Shown here one piece after another: positions 50,401 to 62,153 of a stretch of DNA of 64,000 bases (within the stretch, counting starts at the first letter, position 1; each line of letters begins with the position of its first letter). The DNA is taken from NCBI GenBank assembly GCA_031213475.1, contig JARUPZ010000002.1:9565949-9629948 (forward strand), in the 5' to 3' direction. The notes under the pieces were generated by a model, which was not told the origin of the DNA, did not search any database, and was given only the letters and a program-made list of their open reading frames with translations. The translations under genes and the position numbers were made by a program. The stretch is from Nereocystis luetkeana (lineage: Eukaryota; Sar; Phaeophyceae; Laminariales; Laminariaceae).

Positions 50401-52423
50401 CGCCTGAAGGGTGGGGTGCATCCTACCAAGAACCGCTTGTGAGGCGGACTTGCATCTGGATGACAGCTTCAATGAGTAGGGGGGGGGAGGGTACTCTTGG
50501 GGGCCCAAACCATTTTGACTATAGGGGTTCCTCAACTGAAAAACTGCCCAATATGTTTGCGAGACCCGTTTTATCTGGATGACCGCTTTTGTTTATGATA
50601 GCCTACTGTGCATACCCAGGTAGATATTGTGTCCGTCGAGTTGCGCGCGCCTTCTTTTTTTTGTTCCTTCCTGAAAGAGTTGTGTTGCTACGTACAGTAG
50701 CTCCTCATGTGAGTAACCCCCCGAGAGAATTAAAGCCCCCCCTTTCCTACCGTACCTGTAGCATGGCTATCAAGCTACCACCAACCCACTTTTGTCCAAT
50801 CACGCGCTGCTCTCGCCCCCCTCCCTCCCCCGTCTTCCTCCCTGCCTCTTCTTTTTTGCCCTTGATCTTCGTCCGCGGTCGCTTCTCCGTTCTCCTGCAT
50901 TCGGATATATCGCTTTCTTTGCTGTACGAGTAGTGTTTCCCCCTGACCTGCTGCGACAGCGATTCGGACGGCTTCCGCCAGCTTCCCTCCGCGATCGTTG
51001 CCGAGGTGCTCATGGACGACCGCTTGGCCGCGGGGGAGGAGGGCGAGGAGCGGGTCTTCTGGGCCGCCGTTTCATGGCTGGAGGCCGAGCGGTCCCGAAA
51101 AAGGAGCTCGGATGAGGTGAGTCGGGGGTATATTTCCGCGGGTGTTTACTGTAGCAGACGATTGGTGTGCAATGCCCCCGCGGCCTAATGGCGTGTGGCA
51201 ACATAGCATGTTGGCTCGTTTTGTTTTACGAAGTGAGGGCAAAGGGGGGATGGGGGCGGGTGGGGTGGGGCGTGAGGGGGGGGCTGGGGCGGAAGTTACG
51301 GATACTTGCTGGTGTACTGTGTGAGAAGCTGAAGATGATTTTAGCGTTTGTTTCAACTCTTTTAGGACTGAAGCCCCGTTCTGGGGGCAACCGCTCAAAT
51401 CCCAAGTAGTTTGTCCTCTAGCGGGACTGCGGCCCTAACTGCTTTCAGGATTATTTTTCGCGTCTTGCGGATCAAGAGGAAAACGATGGCCCGCATCCCT
51501 GTTGGCGGAATCGGACGCCCACTTTCGGCGAGAAGGAAAAAAAAAATATCGACCAGGTACCAGGTATATATATGTATACTGTAATAGTATCCCCCTGTGT
51601 GTGTGTTTTTTTTTTTTTTTTGTGCTCGTCTCGACATTTGATTTTTCTCGAGCATTGACTGGACGCACACGCACACGACCTATGCAGCCCCCCCCCCCCC
51701 CCGCCTACACACATCCATACCGTGTGTTATTGCCCCTCACCACCCCCCCCCCCCCTTCTTTCGCTTGGACCGTTTTTCCCGCACGATCAGATACTCTCTC
51801 ACGTACGCTTCGGCCTCATATCCGCCAAAACCCTGGCCGAGGCGGTCGAGGCGCACCCCTTGCTGCAGACCAAGGCGGGCAAGGCGTTCGTGCACGAGGC
51901 CTACCGCTACCAGGCCCTGCCGCCGGAGAGCCGCGACGAGTTCGCCTCGTCCATGGCGGCACGCGCCCGCCCGCGACCCGTGGTGGTAGCTCGTGCGCCG
52001 TCGAAGCGGGGCCACGGTGGTGATGGTGGCGGTGGCGGCGGTGGGAGGTTGACGGAGGGGGAGTTCGACGATGACGGGTTTTCGAGCGATGGGAGCGAGG
52101 GCGACGAGGGGCGCGTAAATGACGGCACAGAGGCAGGCAGTAGTCGTGACGTGGCTGGACCCGAGAGCGGGGGCGTCAGCGACCGTGGTGGTGGCGGCGG
52201 CGGCGGCGGCGCTGGAGGTGGTGGTCGTGGCTGCGGTGATGGCTGTGGTGCACGGACGGACGGCTCCTCAGACAGCAGTGCCGAGGAAGAGTGTGGTGGA
52301 GAGAAAGGAGGCGGAGACGAGGCAGAGGTCGTGAGAGGGGAACCCCCAAGAAAGGAGCTTGGTGCCTCGGCTGCCAGCCCAAGTAGACGGCTGTGGGGGT
52401 CGGGGCTTCGAATGTATGTGTGA
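47486..52423 (+). CDS. BTB-BACK domain protein, 5' exon missing
   Basis: Exons 47486-47823, 49189-49525, 50934-51116 and 51791-52423 join in frame (496 residues visible; stop TGA). The first exon has no ATG and begins after an acceptor (GAACAG|GTG), so an upstream exon exists but was not found. Residues about 85-190 are a BTB/POZ domain: 'DVTLAVSGRLFKAHKCVLAA', 'FPLRAMFEGAFKEG', 'LLLDFFYDRRVEI', 'NVEGLLDLSARYGV', 'SLLAVADRYDC'. A BACK domain follows: 'SDGFRQLPSAIVAEVLMDD', 'VFWAAVSWL', 'ILSHVRFGLIS', 'EAYRYQALP'. BTB-BACK proteins are often substrate adaptors of CUL3 ubiquitin ligases. Instead of kelch repeats, the C-terminal ~150 residues are Gly/Asp/Glu/Ser-rich. The exon-3 acceptor (ACGAGTAG|TGT) is inferred from phase and has a modest pyrimidine tract. 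Confidence 0.8.
47824..49188. other. BTB gene intron 1
   Basis: Donor GTGAGT. It contains (CTG)-type repeats near 48285-48320, TACCAGGTA at 49033 and an (ACCG)n tract (49125-49172) directly before the acceptor. No coding sequence. Confidence 0.65.
49625..49840. repeat. dispersed repeat R1 copy (diverged)
   Basis: G-rich lead, GTTCGTAGTCGTATGGC, CTGGCATCCCTGTAATG, GTCGGGTTTTCACCGAGTAG, CATTGCTTGCACCAAGCGTG, then a diverged end. Confidence 0.75.
50233..50480. repeat. dispersed repeat R1 copy
   Basis: GATGGCCGTAGTCGTGTGACC, CTCGCATCCCTACAATGCCG, GACATTGCTTGCAGCAAGCG, GAACCGCTTGTGAGGCGGAC and TGGATGACAGCTTCAATGAG. Confidence 0.8.
51117..51790. other. BTB gene intron 3 with M2 palindrome
   Basis: A decayed M2 copy at about 51354-51444 (CTCTTTTAGGACTGAAGCCC mirrored by GGGACTGCGGCCCTAAC), TACCAGGTA at 51558 and C runs before the acceptor. 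Confidence 0.6.
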
Positions 52424-53244
52424 TATATAGGTCAGTTTCGTGAGCCGTTATCCGGTCTCCAGTTGCCAATGGTGTTGTTCCGGTTTGTGGCGCTGTTCCG
52501 AAGCAGACAGACACCGTCCGGTGTAATTAGCGGAGGACGCCATCGAAGGAAAAGCGAGTAAGTTGTTCAGTTGGGCACGAAACTGCTGGTTGTTGCTCGG
52601 ATCGACTTGTGTGACCACACATTCTTCTGTGATTGCGCGATACTTCGAAGCACCTACGTTTGGTATATCGTTGTACGTTGGATACATTTTGGGGGGGGTC
52701 TGGTATCCGATTCGCCGGATTGCAGTTTGTTTGTTACCGCCAATGCAGATACACACTGGTATAAGTGAAGAAAGCTCGGATTAGGCCTGTGTGTTTCTTA
52801 AAAGGGCCGCCGCACTTGATTCTGGACTGCACTCACTCCCGTTGGGGGGGTTAGAACACTTGGAAATAGTTTATGATTTAGGTACATGTACAGCAGTGCA
52901 GTACTATTAATAAAACGGTTACGTAGTCTGAAGGGTGCCGCGTTTGGTTGTTGTAGATGGACGAGGATAGACGCAGTTTGGCAACACAGCCGTGGTGACG
53001 GCATCGAATGCGTGAAGGGCTGGCATCCGATACCTGGCGCGTGTTGCCACGATGGCGCCTGATGGTGGGACGACGGCTGCCCTCTTCGTTAATACATCTC
53101 CTGCGTACGTATTGTGATTGCCTGCCTGCCTGCCTGCCTGCCTGCCTGCCCTCAAACCCGATCGCTAAGCATGAAACTTTTTACGCACCGTTCACCGTTA
53201 CGAGTGCACATGTTTATTTTTTTATTTTTTTTTAATCTCATCCC

Positions 53245-53549
53245 ATTCATTATCTTCGCACATCTTCTCTCTCTCCTTCCAACTCGTAACTCAGATCCGG
53301 GGTCACATAGCAGGCTCTTCTCCCCCCTTCCCGCTACGGTACGTGCCTTCATTTTTATCGCGAGAAGATTTCAGCCTTTTCTTCCCTCGTCGACTCGCAT
53401 CGAATTGTGCCTACCCACGCTGCAAGGCGCTCTCAACAATTGAATCCTTTTTTATTTTTGCAAATAAAGTCAAAGTCCGACCCACCTGGGGCTCGAACCC
53501 AGGACTCAAACAAGTAGAATTCGAGGTTAACCACTTGAACCACCGGGGC
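53245..53549 (-). repeat. tRNA-derived SINE-like element
   Basis: On the minus strand an A-box TGGTTCAAGTGG (53542-53531) is followed by a B-box GGTTCGAGCCC inside a perfect T-arm (CTGGG-TTCGAGC-CCCAG). The acceptor stem pairs at only about five of seven positions, so it is not an intact tRNA. The body below (53400-53290) matches 63760-63880 on the same strand. Confidence 0.55.
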
Positions 53550-54124
53550 GACCGGCTTATTAGTAGCTAACTATGAAACTGTGTCTGGTACTGTTAATAG
53601 TACTTTTCAACGAACGGTCGGTCGAGGATTCCTAAAGCTATTATTATACCAGGTAATACGCACAAACGCCCCCAACTTTCAATTTTCAACTCGGCGCATC
53701 CGCGTGGTAGACACGCAGAAGAGTTCGCGCAGAGCACGCGCATTGATCGAGTGTGCACTGAGACGAAACCACCCAGCAGCGCTACAACGGCTGTAGTAGC
53801 AGCAGTGATAAAACACCACTACTAAGCTGATGATGAGGACAGATTTAATTCACGTTTCTATCAGGTTGCGGCCCTTCACAACCACTTCTCTCAATCCACA
53901 CGCGTGCTTCTCGGGATCCTGCTAGTTATAGGGTAACGATCGAAGGGGGGTATACCCCTCCGGAATTTTCAGCCAAACGGGAGTACCACTATTTTATTAC
54001 ATGCCCTGCCTGGTAGGGCAAACAGGCCAGCGGCAGGTGCCCGCGTGGGTCCCACACAACAAAACCTGATTAACGGCCGAAAATCGATCCTGTCGAGGGT
54101 GTGATCAAGAAGGGGAAAATAACT

Positions 54125-54295
54125 GCATTGCGAGGGGGCATAGTAAATAGGAGCTACGGCACACAAAAAAAAGCGACATCCTGGTATTCCACTATTTTTA
54201 CCAACGATATTTGGTCCTATTTACTATTAATATCATGGTCCCCTGTATATAATAACAATATTTGGTCCTATGTACTATGGTCCCCCTATAACAAC
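54125..54295. mobile_element. decayed M1 MITE ends
   Basis: GAGGGGGCATAGTAAATAGG at the left and two right-type ends, ATTTGGTCCTATTTACT and ATTTGGTCCTATGTACTATGG, indicate one disrupted copy plus part of another. Confidence 0.5.
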
Positions 54296-55512
54296 AGTAG
54301 TATGTTTTCGGTAAAATGCGGGGAAATCGTACGAAGTCAAAAAGGGGACGTACTTTTATGCAGTCCGTCTACCTGGTGGTGTATACGTGGTATGTTATAC
54401 CATGTTTTAGCAGAATTGCGGTGCATACTTCCCCCCCCCCCCAAAAAAAAAATGCAGTCCAAAGGGGGGATCCTTGTGCACTTACCTGGTACGCACTTTT
54501 ACTTGCTGTGCGGCGATCTCGTTAGCTCCAATAATAATGATGTGCTGTGCTGGAAAAAGAAGAAAAGGAGAGTAGGGCGTACGTGCTCGTCATGGACGGC
54601 GGGCGTCTTGCCAGCGCGTGATGATTTTTTAATTCGAGGCAGCTGGGGCCCGCGCGGGCACCTGCCGCGGGTCTGTTTCCCATACACCCCCGTTTGACCA
54701 AAAATGTCGGGGGGTATACCCCCCCTTTTGACCCATGGATAACCAACATGAAGCTTAGTCGCGGAATCCCCGACTCCCTGCATGAAACATCCATACTTTG
54801 AACAAGGAACACCAACAAGACGGGAAGCTGTCAAATTTAGGACCTGGTTGCGCTCTCCCAAGCGTCGACACAGGGCGAGACGGCAAGACTTGCTTTGCGC
54901 AAATTGGCCACCCTCTTCTTGGCTCAGACAGGTGATCAGCCCAAGACAAGAAAGTTAGTGGCAATACCGGAAGCGGTGTTTGAGTGGTTGTAGGTTTGAA
55001 TCGATTTTTGTTCTGAACTTGCTGTCTTATCAGAACGAACAGAACAACAACAATGCATGCAGAGTTGGCCCAAAGGCATGTACCAGGTGTACTGCTGGGA
55101 CACACGGGCGCCCGTTACTGATGATACCGACTGCTGCCCATCAACGCAAGAAGCCCTTGGTGCACGCAACCTGTGATCAGCAGTAGCATGTACGTTCGTT
55201 CCACGCAATAGCGTAGGGGGCGAATTCAAAGAGTAGAAAACGCAGAGGGTGAGGAGAATCAGCAGCACCAGCAGCAGCAGCAGCAGCAACGTCAACGGCG
55301 GCAGCGGCAGTAGAATAGGATGAAGCAGAACACCAACTACCATAACCCCTCGCAGTACGTATCTCTGATCGGGACTATGTATTCACTGACTGTTCCCGAC
55401 CAGGTACCCTGGTACTTACTTAAAGTACAGCACTAGTACGTGCCAGTGCTTGTTCAACAGCAAGCAGCAGCAGCAGCTGAAACAAGCGCAGAAGCGGTCG
55501 GCGCGGGTGGCC

Positions 55513-57507
55513 ATGGAAGGCGGGAACCTCGCGAGGACCGTTTGCACCGCGGTCATAGGCGGCGCAACGGCGCTGCTGGTGTTCGGACGCCTCCTGCGGC
55601 TACTTCTGGGAACGAGCAGGAGGATGAAGATGCAGGGGAAACACTGCCTCGTCACCGGAGGCAGCAGCGGCATCGGGAAGGAAGTTGCGAAGGTAAGGTC
55701 AACCAGCAGTCGTACCAGCGTCACCGGCTGCAGCACGCAGTGTCAGGTACACTGCCACTACCTTGCCAGTACTCCCAGTGCTTCGCCCGTAACCACAGTA
55801 GTACCTTTTCAACTAAGAGTCAAGAATTTGGCCACGGTTACCTCGAAGTGTGATTCGTTATGGTCAAGTTTGTCAATGTTTCCGGTATATACGCCCCAGT
55901 TCCCCATGGAGTACGAGTACTGTTCGTACCGAAAAATACTCCTACTTACGAGTACAGGCAGCACTTCAGACAGCATCCGCTGTAGTCAGCAGCCACGAGT
56001 TGGTTAGTGGTGGGAACGGGGGTACTCTTCTATGTTATAGTTGAGAGGATATACCCGCGGCCATGTTAGTTCAGTTTTGCACATTGGTTTTATCTTGTGT
56101 GCGCTTTTTTCGTCTCGTGTATTTTGAGGCAGCCGAATTTTCGATTTTTTTTTTGTTTTTCGGATCTTCCTAGGGCTCCAGCACCTTTGTGTGACCACGG
56201 ACTCCTTCGTCAGAGAGTTAATGTGAGAACAACAACAACAACAACAACAATGTACTTCCTGCCGAATACTGGATACCTGGTACGCCCCGAGTACGTGCAT
56301 ATGGTATCTCACACCATGCCCAAATTACCGTACAGGTAACGCTGTACTGCTGAACTACACATAGTACTTCGTACTGATGTGCTGCTGTGACGTCTTTTTT
56401 TAATCGCACTTCCAGTACGCCCACTACCACGCCAACACCAAGCAAGACCTCAGAGTGCACCCTATTAATAGTACCTCAGAGTACGTATGTGTGCTATCAT
56501 ACGCCCAAACTGCTGCGTACGCTTCATTCCCCCCAAGAGCATCATGCGCTACGATAATGCGTCCAGACTACCAGGTACTTATTACACGGACAGTACCTCA
56601 CAGCCCGCCATGCCCAAGGAAGGTAGGCACTACTGCTTGAACCACTGCTGTGCCAGGTACTCACCTCCTCTGTGTATCACGTGTATGTACTGCTGTTGTC
56701 TTGCAGTGGTGCTTGACATAAAATCAACAACGAAAACTGGTCGCCTAGGACCGTCGTGTGGATGACCACCTATCCTCCGGGCAGGTGTACTCTCATAACT
56801 ACGATATCTAGAGGACATACCTGGTAGGCATCATGAAGTTGACATAATATTTCAAAGAATGTACGTACATAAGGTGCAGCAGTTTGCGTAGCCTGTCGTA
56901 TCCAGTGCGAGGATGTGACATGCCGTCGTCTACTACCCTTACTGCATTACATGTTGTTTTGTGGCCACAGAGCTTTTATCTCTACGTAGGATTAAGAGGG
57001 GGCACGGGCACTGATTGGGTGTGGTGGACGCCAACCGATAGAAATAACAAGTCTAGTGCGAAGAACGCACACTGCAAGCCACGACCCGGAGTCAAGAACC
57101 TTGTACTCGTACCGCTATGCACAACACGTAAACGGGGCGGTTTTAGCTTCATGTTCGTGTATTCTGTTTATACCCGTATACCTCCTCGGCTGGCGTAAAC
57201 GTGCTGGTAGTATTTGGCCTTGATCTCACCCATGCGGAAAATGCCTACTAGGTACTTGGTATAGAATCAAGGTACCCTAACCGCGTAAGTTAAGTACATG
57301 CGAGCCTTCCATGATTCACACAGGTGTTTTTGTTTTCACCCCCGCTTCCTGCTTTCCCCTGCGTAGCTTAAAACAGCCCCCGTCCTCCGCCTTTGTGGTG
57401 CTTGCCCGCTCGCCGCCCTCTTGCCCCCAGCAACTGGTACGCCAAGGAGCTCACGTCACCATCGCGGCGCGTCGGCAGGGGGCTCTCGACGGTAAGAAAA
57501 TCTTGAC

Positions 57508-57573
<66 letters not shown>

Positions 57574-58359
57574 GCCCCTGCGGCTTGTTGTGGTCATTCG
57601 ATTCACGGATGCTGTATACCGCACGACCGCGCCGCACCGTGCTGGTGACGTACCAGTGTTGACAACAACGAACCTTCGTGCTGGCGATCCCTTCTTTTTC
57701 TCGCTCTGATTTCCCCGAAACGGTCGGAAGTGTGTATGTATGCACAAACCCCGACTCGGACAGACCACGATCTACCAATCTATAGTAGATCATCGTTTAC
57801 GGGGGACCGTGATAAATAGGACCAACTATTGTTGGTAAAAATAGGGAAATATATAGGTTTTTGTGTGTACCGTAGTAGGTCCTATTTACGATGGTCCCCC
57901 CGTAATAGGTCATCTAGATCGATCCTGTATGGCCTGCCGTTACGAGATGATATGCGAGATGGGTATGGTGGTATGGTGCAGGTCTAACCCGCGGGACTCG
58001 AGGCACAGATTGTACGGCGGTTCCCACTTGTCAACACGAGCTAAATCGTACGGTACACACCAGGAGTCCATCCTTTTAGTGCTGCAGTCCCGCTTGGAAA
58101 CTCACTACTTAGAAAATGACTGGGTTGTATGTACCCAGAACGGGACTGACTGCAGTTTGCCCTAATAGGGTTGAAACGTCTACTATTACGGGGGACCGGA
58201 GTAAATAGGACCAAATATGATCAGTAAAAATAGGTGAATATATAGGTTTTTGCGTGTACCGTAGGTCCTATTAACTATGGTTCCCCCGTATCAATAGATG
58301 ATGAAAGTAGGACTCGATTACCTGTTTGAGGTTTGGATTATCGAAAAGCGATTTGCTCT

Positions 58360-58409
<50 letters not shown>

Positions 58410-61400
58410 GGTCTGTTTTCTTCTTCTTTTTTCTCGGGCAACTCACCCCCCTCCTCCCCCTCCCTCCTTCCTCTCTCTAATGCTCAGTTGCCATGATGGA
58501 CATCGAGGCGTGCCGGGTGTCGCCCAGCCAGATGGTGCAAACCGTCAGCGTTGACGTGGGCGACTTTAAGGCCGTGGAAAAGGCTACGTGTGAGGCTGTT
58601 GCCAAGCTAGGACCCGTGCAGGTAAGGGATTGAGGAGGGGGGGGTAGGAGGTGGGCGGGGCGGGGCGGGGCGGGGTGGGGCGAGGCGGGGCGCGCTGGTC
58701 GGGTCTGGTTCGCTGGACGGTGCGGTGCGGTGCGATGTCGTGCCGTGCCGTACCGTGCGGTACGGGACGGTGCGGTGCGGTATAGTGCAATACGGTGGGG
58801 TGGGGTGCTGTGCGGTGCTGTGCAGTGCTGTGCGGTGCTGTGTAGTGCTGTGCAGTGCGAGACGTTACTCGTTTGTTTTTGTCCGCCTCGCACCCCAGGT
58901 GCAACCCGATCGGCAAGCAAGACCTGTGTCTACAGTAGTAACGTGCCTCTGGTAGGCGATGCTCATCGCGTTGCTTTCGCCGAAACCTCTCTCGTGTACT
59001 CGTAGGCTATGCCTCCCACTCGCCGTGCGGTGCGAACTCTCGGGCGCGATTTCTTTTTTTTGTCATTTCGTGCAGTCAATGAATGCCGCTTCGATTACTT
59101 CTGCTCGAATGCGTCAGCTGTGTCAGCTGATAGTCACAGCTGATCTCTAGGACTACAATGCCGGCAGCGGAGTTTTTGATGTGTGTGGTGTTTTCTCGAC
59201 GGAGTGCATGTCGCGTCGAATGCCTGCGACGTGTGGTTACTTTACATATCGAAACAAATGCCGCACCGAATCCTCGGACATGAGGCGTTTACGTCTTTAG
59301 ATATAAGAAAGCAAACGCCGAGTTCTTTTCATGGCTGAACAAAGGGGCTGCCTCGTCCGCCCCTTCGCTTGAAATAGCACACCAGGACCGGGTGAGCGTG
59401 CCAAGAGTGTGGCGTCCTCGTTGTTCGCCACAGTTGGTTCGAGGCGCCCGCACCACGTGGTGAAACGTTTCTTGGCATGACAACACTAACCGCGTGGGTG
59501 GTCCCTTCCCGTCTCGACGACCCGACGAACCAATCCCCGCTGAATCTTCGCCTCCCCCCCCCCCCCCCCGGCTACCCTCCCCCCCCCCCCTCCTGGTCAT
59601 ACGACTACGGCCATGCATGAGATCGAGTACATCTCTCCCGTCGAGTACACCCCCCCCCCTCCTGTCCTCGCCCATCCCGACCCGATCGTTCCGCCCCGTC
59701 CGTCCGTCCGTCCGTCCGTCCGTCCGTCCGTTCGCTCGTTCATTTGCTCGCTCGTGTATACCTTGCGCTTCTCCGTGTGTTTATCCGTCGGTTCGCCCGT
59801 CCGTCCATCCGTCGGTCCGTCCGTCGGCCCGTCCGTCCGTTCGTACCTTCGTTTCGTGCGCCCTTTATTTTTCGTTGGTTTACACGCTCTCGTCCGCTCG
59901 CCCGCTCGTCCGCTCGTCCGCGCGCGCTCGCTGGACTCAAAACGCAACACACATACACAAAACGAAAAAACGAAAAAACAAACAAACAAAAGGTTTTGGT
60001 GAACTGCGCTGGGTTCGCGATCGCGCAAGCGTTCGACGAGATGGACATGGGTGACTTCGAGCGCATCGTGCGCGTCAATACCCTCGGGACGGCGTTTGTG
60101 ACGCGGGCACTGTTGCCGGGTATGAAGGCGGCCGGCGGGGGAAGGATACTCATCACGTCTTCGATGGTGGGCCAGGTGTGCGCTAATACATGTGCTGGGT
60201 TGGGTTGGGTTGGGTTGGTTGGGTTGGTATACCTTGGTCGGGTCCAGGGCCTGGTGCTGTGCTCTGTGCGTGCGTTGTGCGTTGGTGATCGAACCCTTTG
60301 ATGGCCACCAAGGCAAATGGTTGGTAACTTTTGGTGCTATCAACCATTTTACGAGCTGCTGCTTTGGGCGTACAAGAAACACGGGTACATGCTACAGGGT
60401 CATGTTGCGTCCTGTGCCGTGCGCCTCCTTGCATTGGTCTAGATATTTCGCACGTGTTTTGCCTACTGTAGTGGGATATGTATGACCTGCGGGATCTACT
60501 TGCAAGATTAAGGTTTCGGTGATGGGTCTGTTTCGACTACAACTTTTGTTGCCATGTTCCTGACTGACAGCACCGACCGATCGCGGCGTCCATCCCACGA
60601 TACCCGTTGTTTGTTTTTCTGCGGCCGCCTCAAGCAGGCGGGCATCTACGGTTACTGCGCGTACAGCGCGTCCAAATTTGCCCTGGTCGGCATGGCGCAG
60701 GCCCTGCAAATGGAGGTGGGGGTTTGATGCTGCTTTGGATAACGATAGTTCGGGGGATATGTTGGGGGGGTGGTGGGGTGTGTGTGTGGGTAGGGGGGAT
60801 GCTCGATAGGAGAGATGTACTCGATCTCATGCATGGCCGTAGTCGTATGACCATAGACCCTCGCATCCCTGCATTGCCGGGGCGGAGCATGTCGGGTTTT
60901 CACCGACTAGGCAGACATTGCTTGCACCAAGCGCGAAGCGCCGTGAGGTGTCCGGCGAGTCGCATGAAGGGTGAGGTGCATCCTACTGAGAACCGCTTGT
61001 GAGGCGGACTTGCATGTGGATGGAAGCTTCAATTAGTTATCTAACTTCCGGTGTAGCCACTGCCAGAGACAGCAATGGGAGTACTTATGTAACTGCCTCT
61101 TGGGTGCCTTACCATATACACTCCCAGTACGTGATACGATCATTCCCACTTGTGCGGAGTAAAGGTTGCTCACTTCGCACGAATGATGTAACTCGACAAC
61201 CAGCTGTGACCGACCGCCAAAAAAAAGGGGGAAAAAAAGAAAGCGGTACCCTGGTTGTCTAGCTCAAGTAGTGAGCGGCATGTTTTGCAGTGTCGTTGCT
61301 AACCGACGCCAACCCAATCTATATAAAATAGGGGGGGGGCGGGGGCATTTGGTATGTAATGCAGTGGTACAGTAGTAACCAGCGGTGGCTTGGGCTGCTG

Positions 61401-62153
61401 CCTTACCACGGTGGCAAGACTCTCGTCTCTTCGGTAGAGGTGTAGTGGAATACGTAGGAAGTCCTCTGCATGAGTATTACCAGGTATCATGGCATAAATT
61501 ACTGAATTCAGCTTGAACCAGCCTTCTGTCAAAGTTGTCTACGTTTATAGCTACTCGCTTTTCCCAAAGAAGCGCCAACAGCTCTGTCAGTATTGTGTAC
61601 TCGTAGCGGTCCATAGCCGTTCACACCATCTGCTAATATCAAAAGCGTACAATGTATAACGAAAGAGCACCATATGATATACATACTTTACATTCTTCGT
61701 ACGTGTCGCATAGATGATTTCATGGGGTTTTTTCTGGCGATATTTGCTACAAGGTATGCCTACAGTAGTTGTCTCACGAAGGCATGACGTGGAATACCTC
61801 ACCTACAATACATACGATATTTACCAAAAGTTGAGCATGACACATACGATATCGTATTTCCTTTGATGGCACCGATACCTGCTACTATTGTTGTCGTACA
61901 TGCTCTTGGCGGAAGCACGCGTTTTCAGCTGTGCAGAGAACCCGACGTCACGGTGAAGCGCGTAACACCATGAACCCCCCCCCGACATTCGCTCGATCTT
62001 GTTGCCTGCCCACAGGTGAAGGCGTTCGGCATCGACGTCAGCGTGGCGTACCCGCCGGACACAGACACGCCGGGCTTCGAGAGGGAGAACGAGGGGAAGC
62101 CGGCGGCGACGCACGCGATCGAGGAAGGCGCAGGGTTGTTCTGCCCCGTGCAG
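55513..62153 (+). CDS. KDSR: 3-ketodihydrosphingosine reductase (KDSR, short-chain dehydrogenase)
   Basis: Reduces 3-ketodihydrosphingosine to dihydrosphingosine with NADPH in de novo sphingolipid synthesis, at the ER membrane. Exons 55513-55692, 57431-57491, 58488-58621, 59993-60175, 60638-60715 and 62016-62153 join in consistent phase (258 residues). An N-terminal transmembrane segment ('VIGGATALLVFGRLLRLLLG') precedes the Rossmann motif 'CLVTGGSSGIGKEVAK'. Then come 'LVRQGAHVTIAARR', 'VSVDVGDF', 'LVNCAGFAIAQ', 'RILITSSMVGQ', the catalytic Y-x-x-x-K in 'YCAYSASKFALVGMAQALQM', and the family hallmark 'VAYPPDTDTPGF'. The end is unresolved. After 'FCPVQ' the next bases are AG|GCGAGC, a possible GC donor; reading on reaches a stop at 62190-62192 after 12 more residues. 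Human KDSR has about 75 further residues including C-terminal membrane segments, so exons may be missing to the right. Confidence 0.92.
55693..57430. other. KDSR intron 1
   Basis: Three TACCWGGTA palindromes (56274, 56569, 56818), an (AAC)n tract (56228-56250), otherwise anonymous. Separates the Rossmann glycine motif from the next strand. No coding sequence. Confidence 0.65.
57508..57576. repeat. (CTG)n microsatellite beside KDSR donor
   Basis: About 22 uninterrupted CTG units beginning 18 bases inside the intron. Confidence 0.95.
57796..57908. mobile_element. M1 MITE copy
   Basis: TTTACGGGGGACCGTGATAA at the left and CCTATTTACGATGGTCCCCC with CGTAATAG at the right; interior AATATATAGGTTTTTGTG, reverse orientation relative to 7846-7956. 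Confidence 0.75.
58068..58175. mobile_element. palindromic family M2 copy
   Basis: CCTTTTAGTGCTGCAGTCCC at the left mirrored by GAACGGGACTGACTGCAGTT and CCCTAATAGGGTTGAA at the right. Confidence 0.6.
58184..58296. mobile_element. M1 MITE copy
   Basis: CTATTACGGGGGACCGGAGT at the left; AGGTCCTATTAACTATGGTT and CCCCCGTA at the right; interior AATATATAGGTTTTTGCG. Confidence 0.75.
58622..59992. other. KDSR intron 3, rich in G/C tandem tracts
   Basis: GGGGC and TGCGG/TGCTG pentamer-like tracts (58640-58860), a partial reverse R1 copy between C runs (59590-59655), and CCGT/CCGTTCG repeats (59695-59930). The acceptor is preceded by an A-rich, not pyrimidine-rich, stretch. Confidence 0.7.
60176..60637. 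other. KDSR intron 4
   Basis: Begins GTGTGC with a short GGGTT tandem (60197-60228). The acceptor CAAGCAG|GCG follows a T-rich tract. Nothing else recognised. Confidence 0.7.
60716..62015. other. KDSR intron 5 with long-form R1 repeat
   Basis: R1 long form at 60783-61345; the rest is anonymous, with a TACCAGGTA palindrome at 61478. Acceptor CCCACAG|GTG. Confidence 0.7.
60783..61345. repeat. dispersed repeat R1, long form
   Basis: GCTCGATAGGAGAGATGTAC, then the common body and the extension CCTCTTGGGTGCCTTACC, GATACGATCATTCCCA, TCGACAACCAGCTGTGACCG, and a G-rich end at 61330-61345. Collinear with 31420-31995. Confidence 0.8.

Larger units (their letters stand above)
49526..50933. other. BTB gene intron 2 with two R1 repeats
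   Basis: R1 copies at 49625-49840 and 50233-50480, both in plus orientation; between them is unremarkable sequence. No extra exon was found; phase 0 on both sides is consistent with direct joining. Confidence 0.6.
52424..55512. other. gene-free stretch between BTB gene and KDSR
   Basis: Includes a (CCTG)n tract (53126-53150), a tRNA-like SINE (53245-53549, minus), decayed M1 MITE ends (about 54130-54290), TACCWGGTA at 53647 and 54483, and a (CAG)n tract (55261-55289). KDSR promoter must lie near the right end; no core motif recognised. Confidence 0.55.
57492..58487. other. KDSR intron 2 with MITEs
   Basis: Begins GTAAGA; a (CTG)n tract starts at 57510. Two M1 MITEs (57796-57908, 58184-58296) flank an M2 palindrome (58068-58175). 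A (CT)n tract (58361-58406) precedes the acceptor. Confidence 0.75.

Noticed and set aside
53476..53549. Functional tRNA gene on the minus strand
   Set aside because: A- and B-boxes and T-arm are present, but the acceptor stem has mismatches and the sequence continues into a repeated body, fitting a SINE better.
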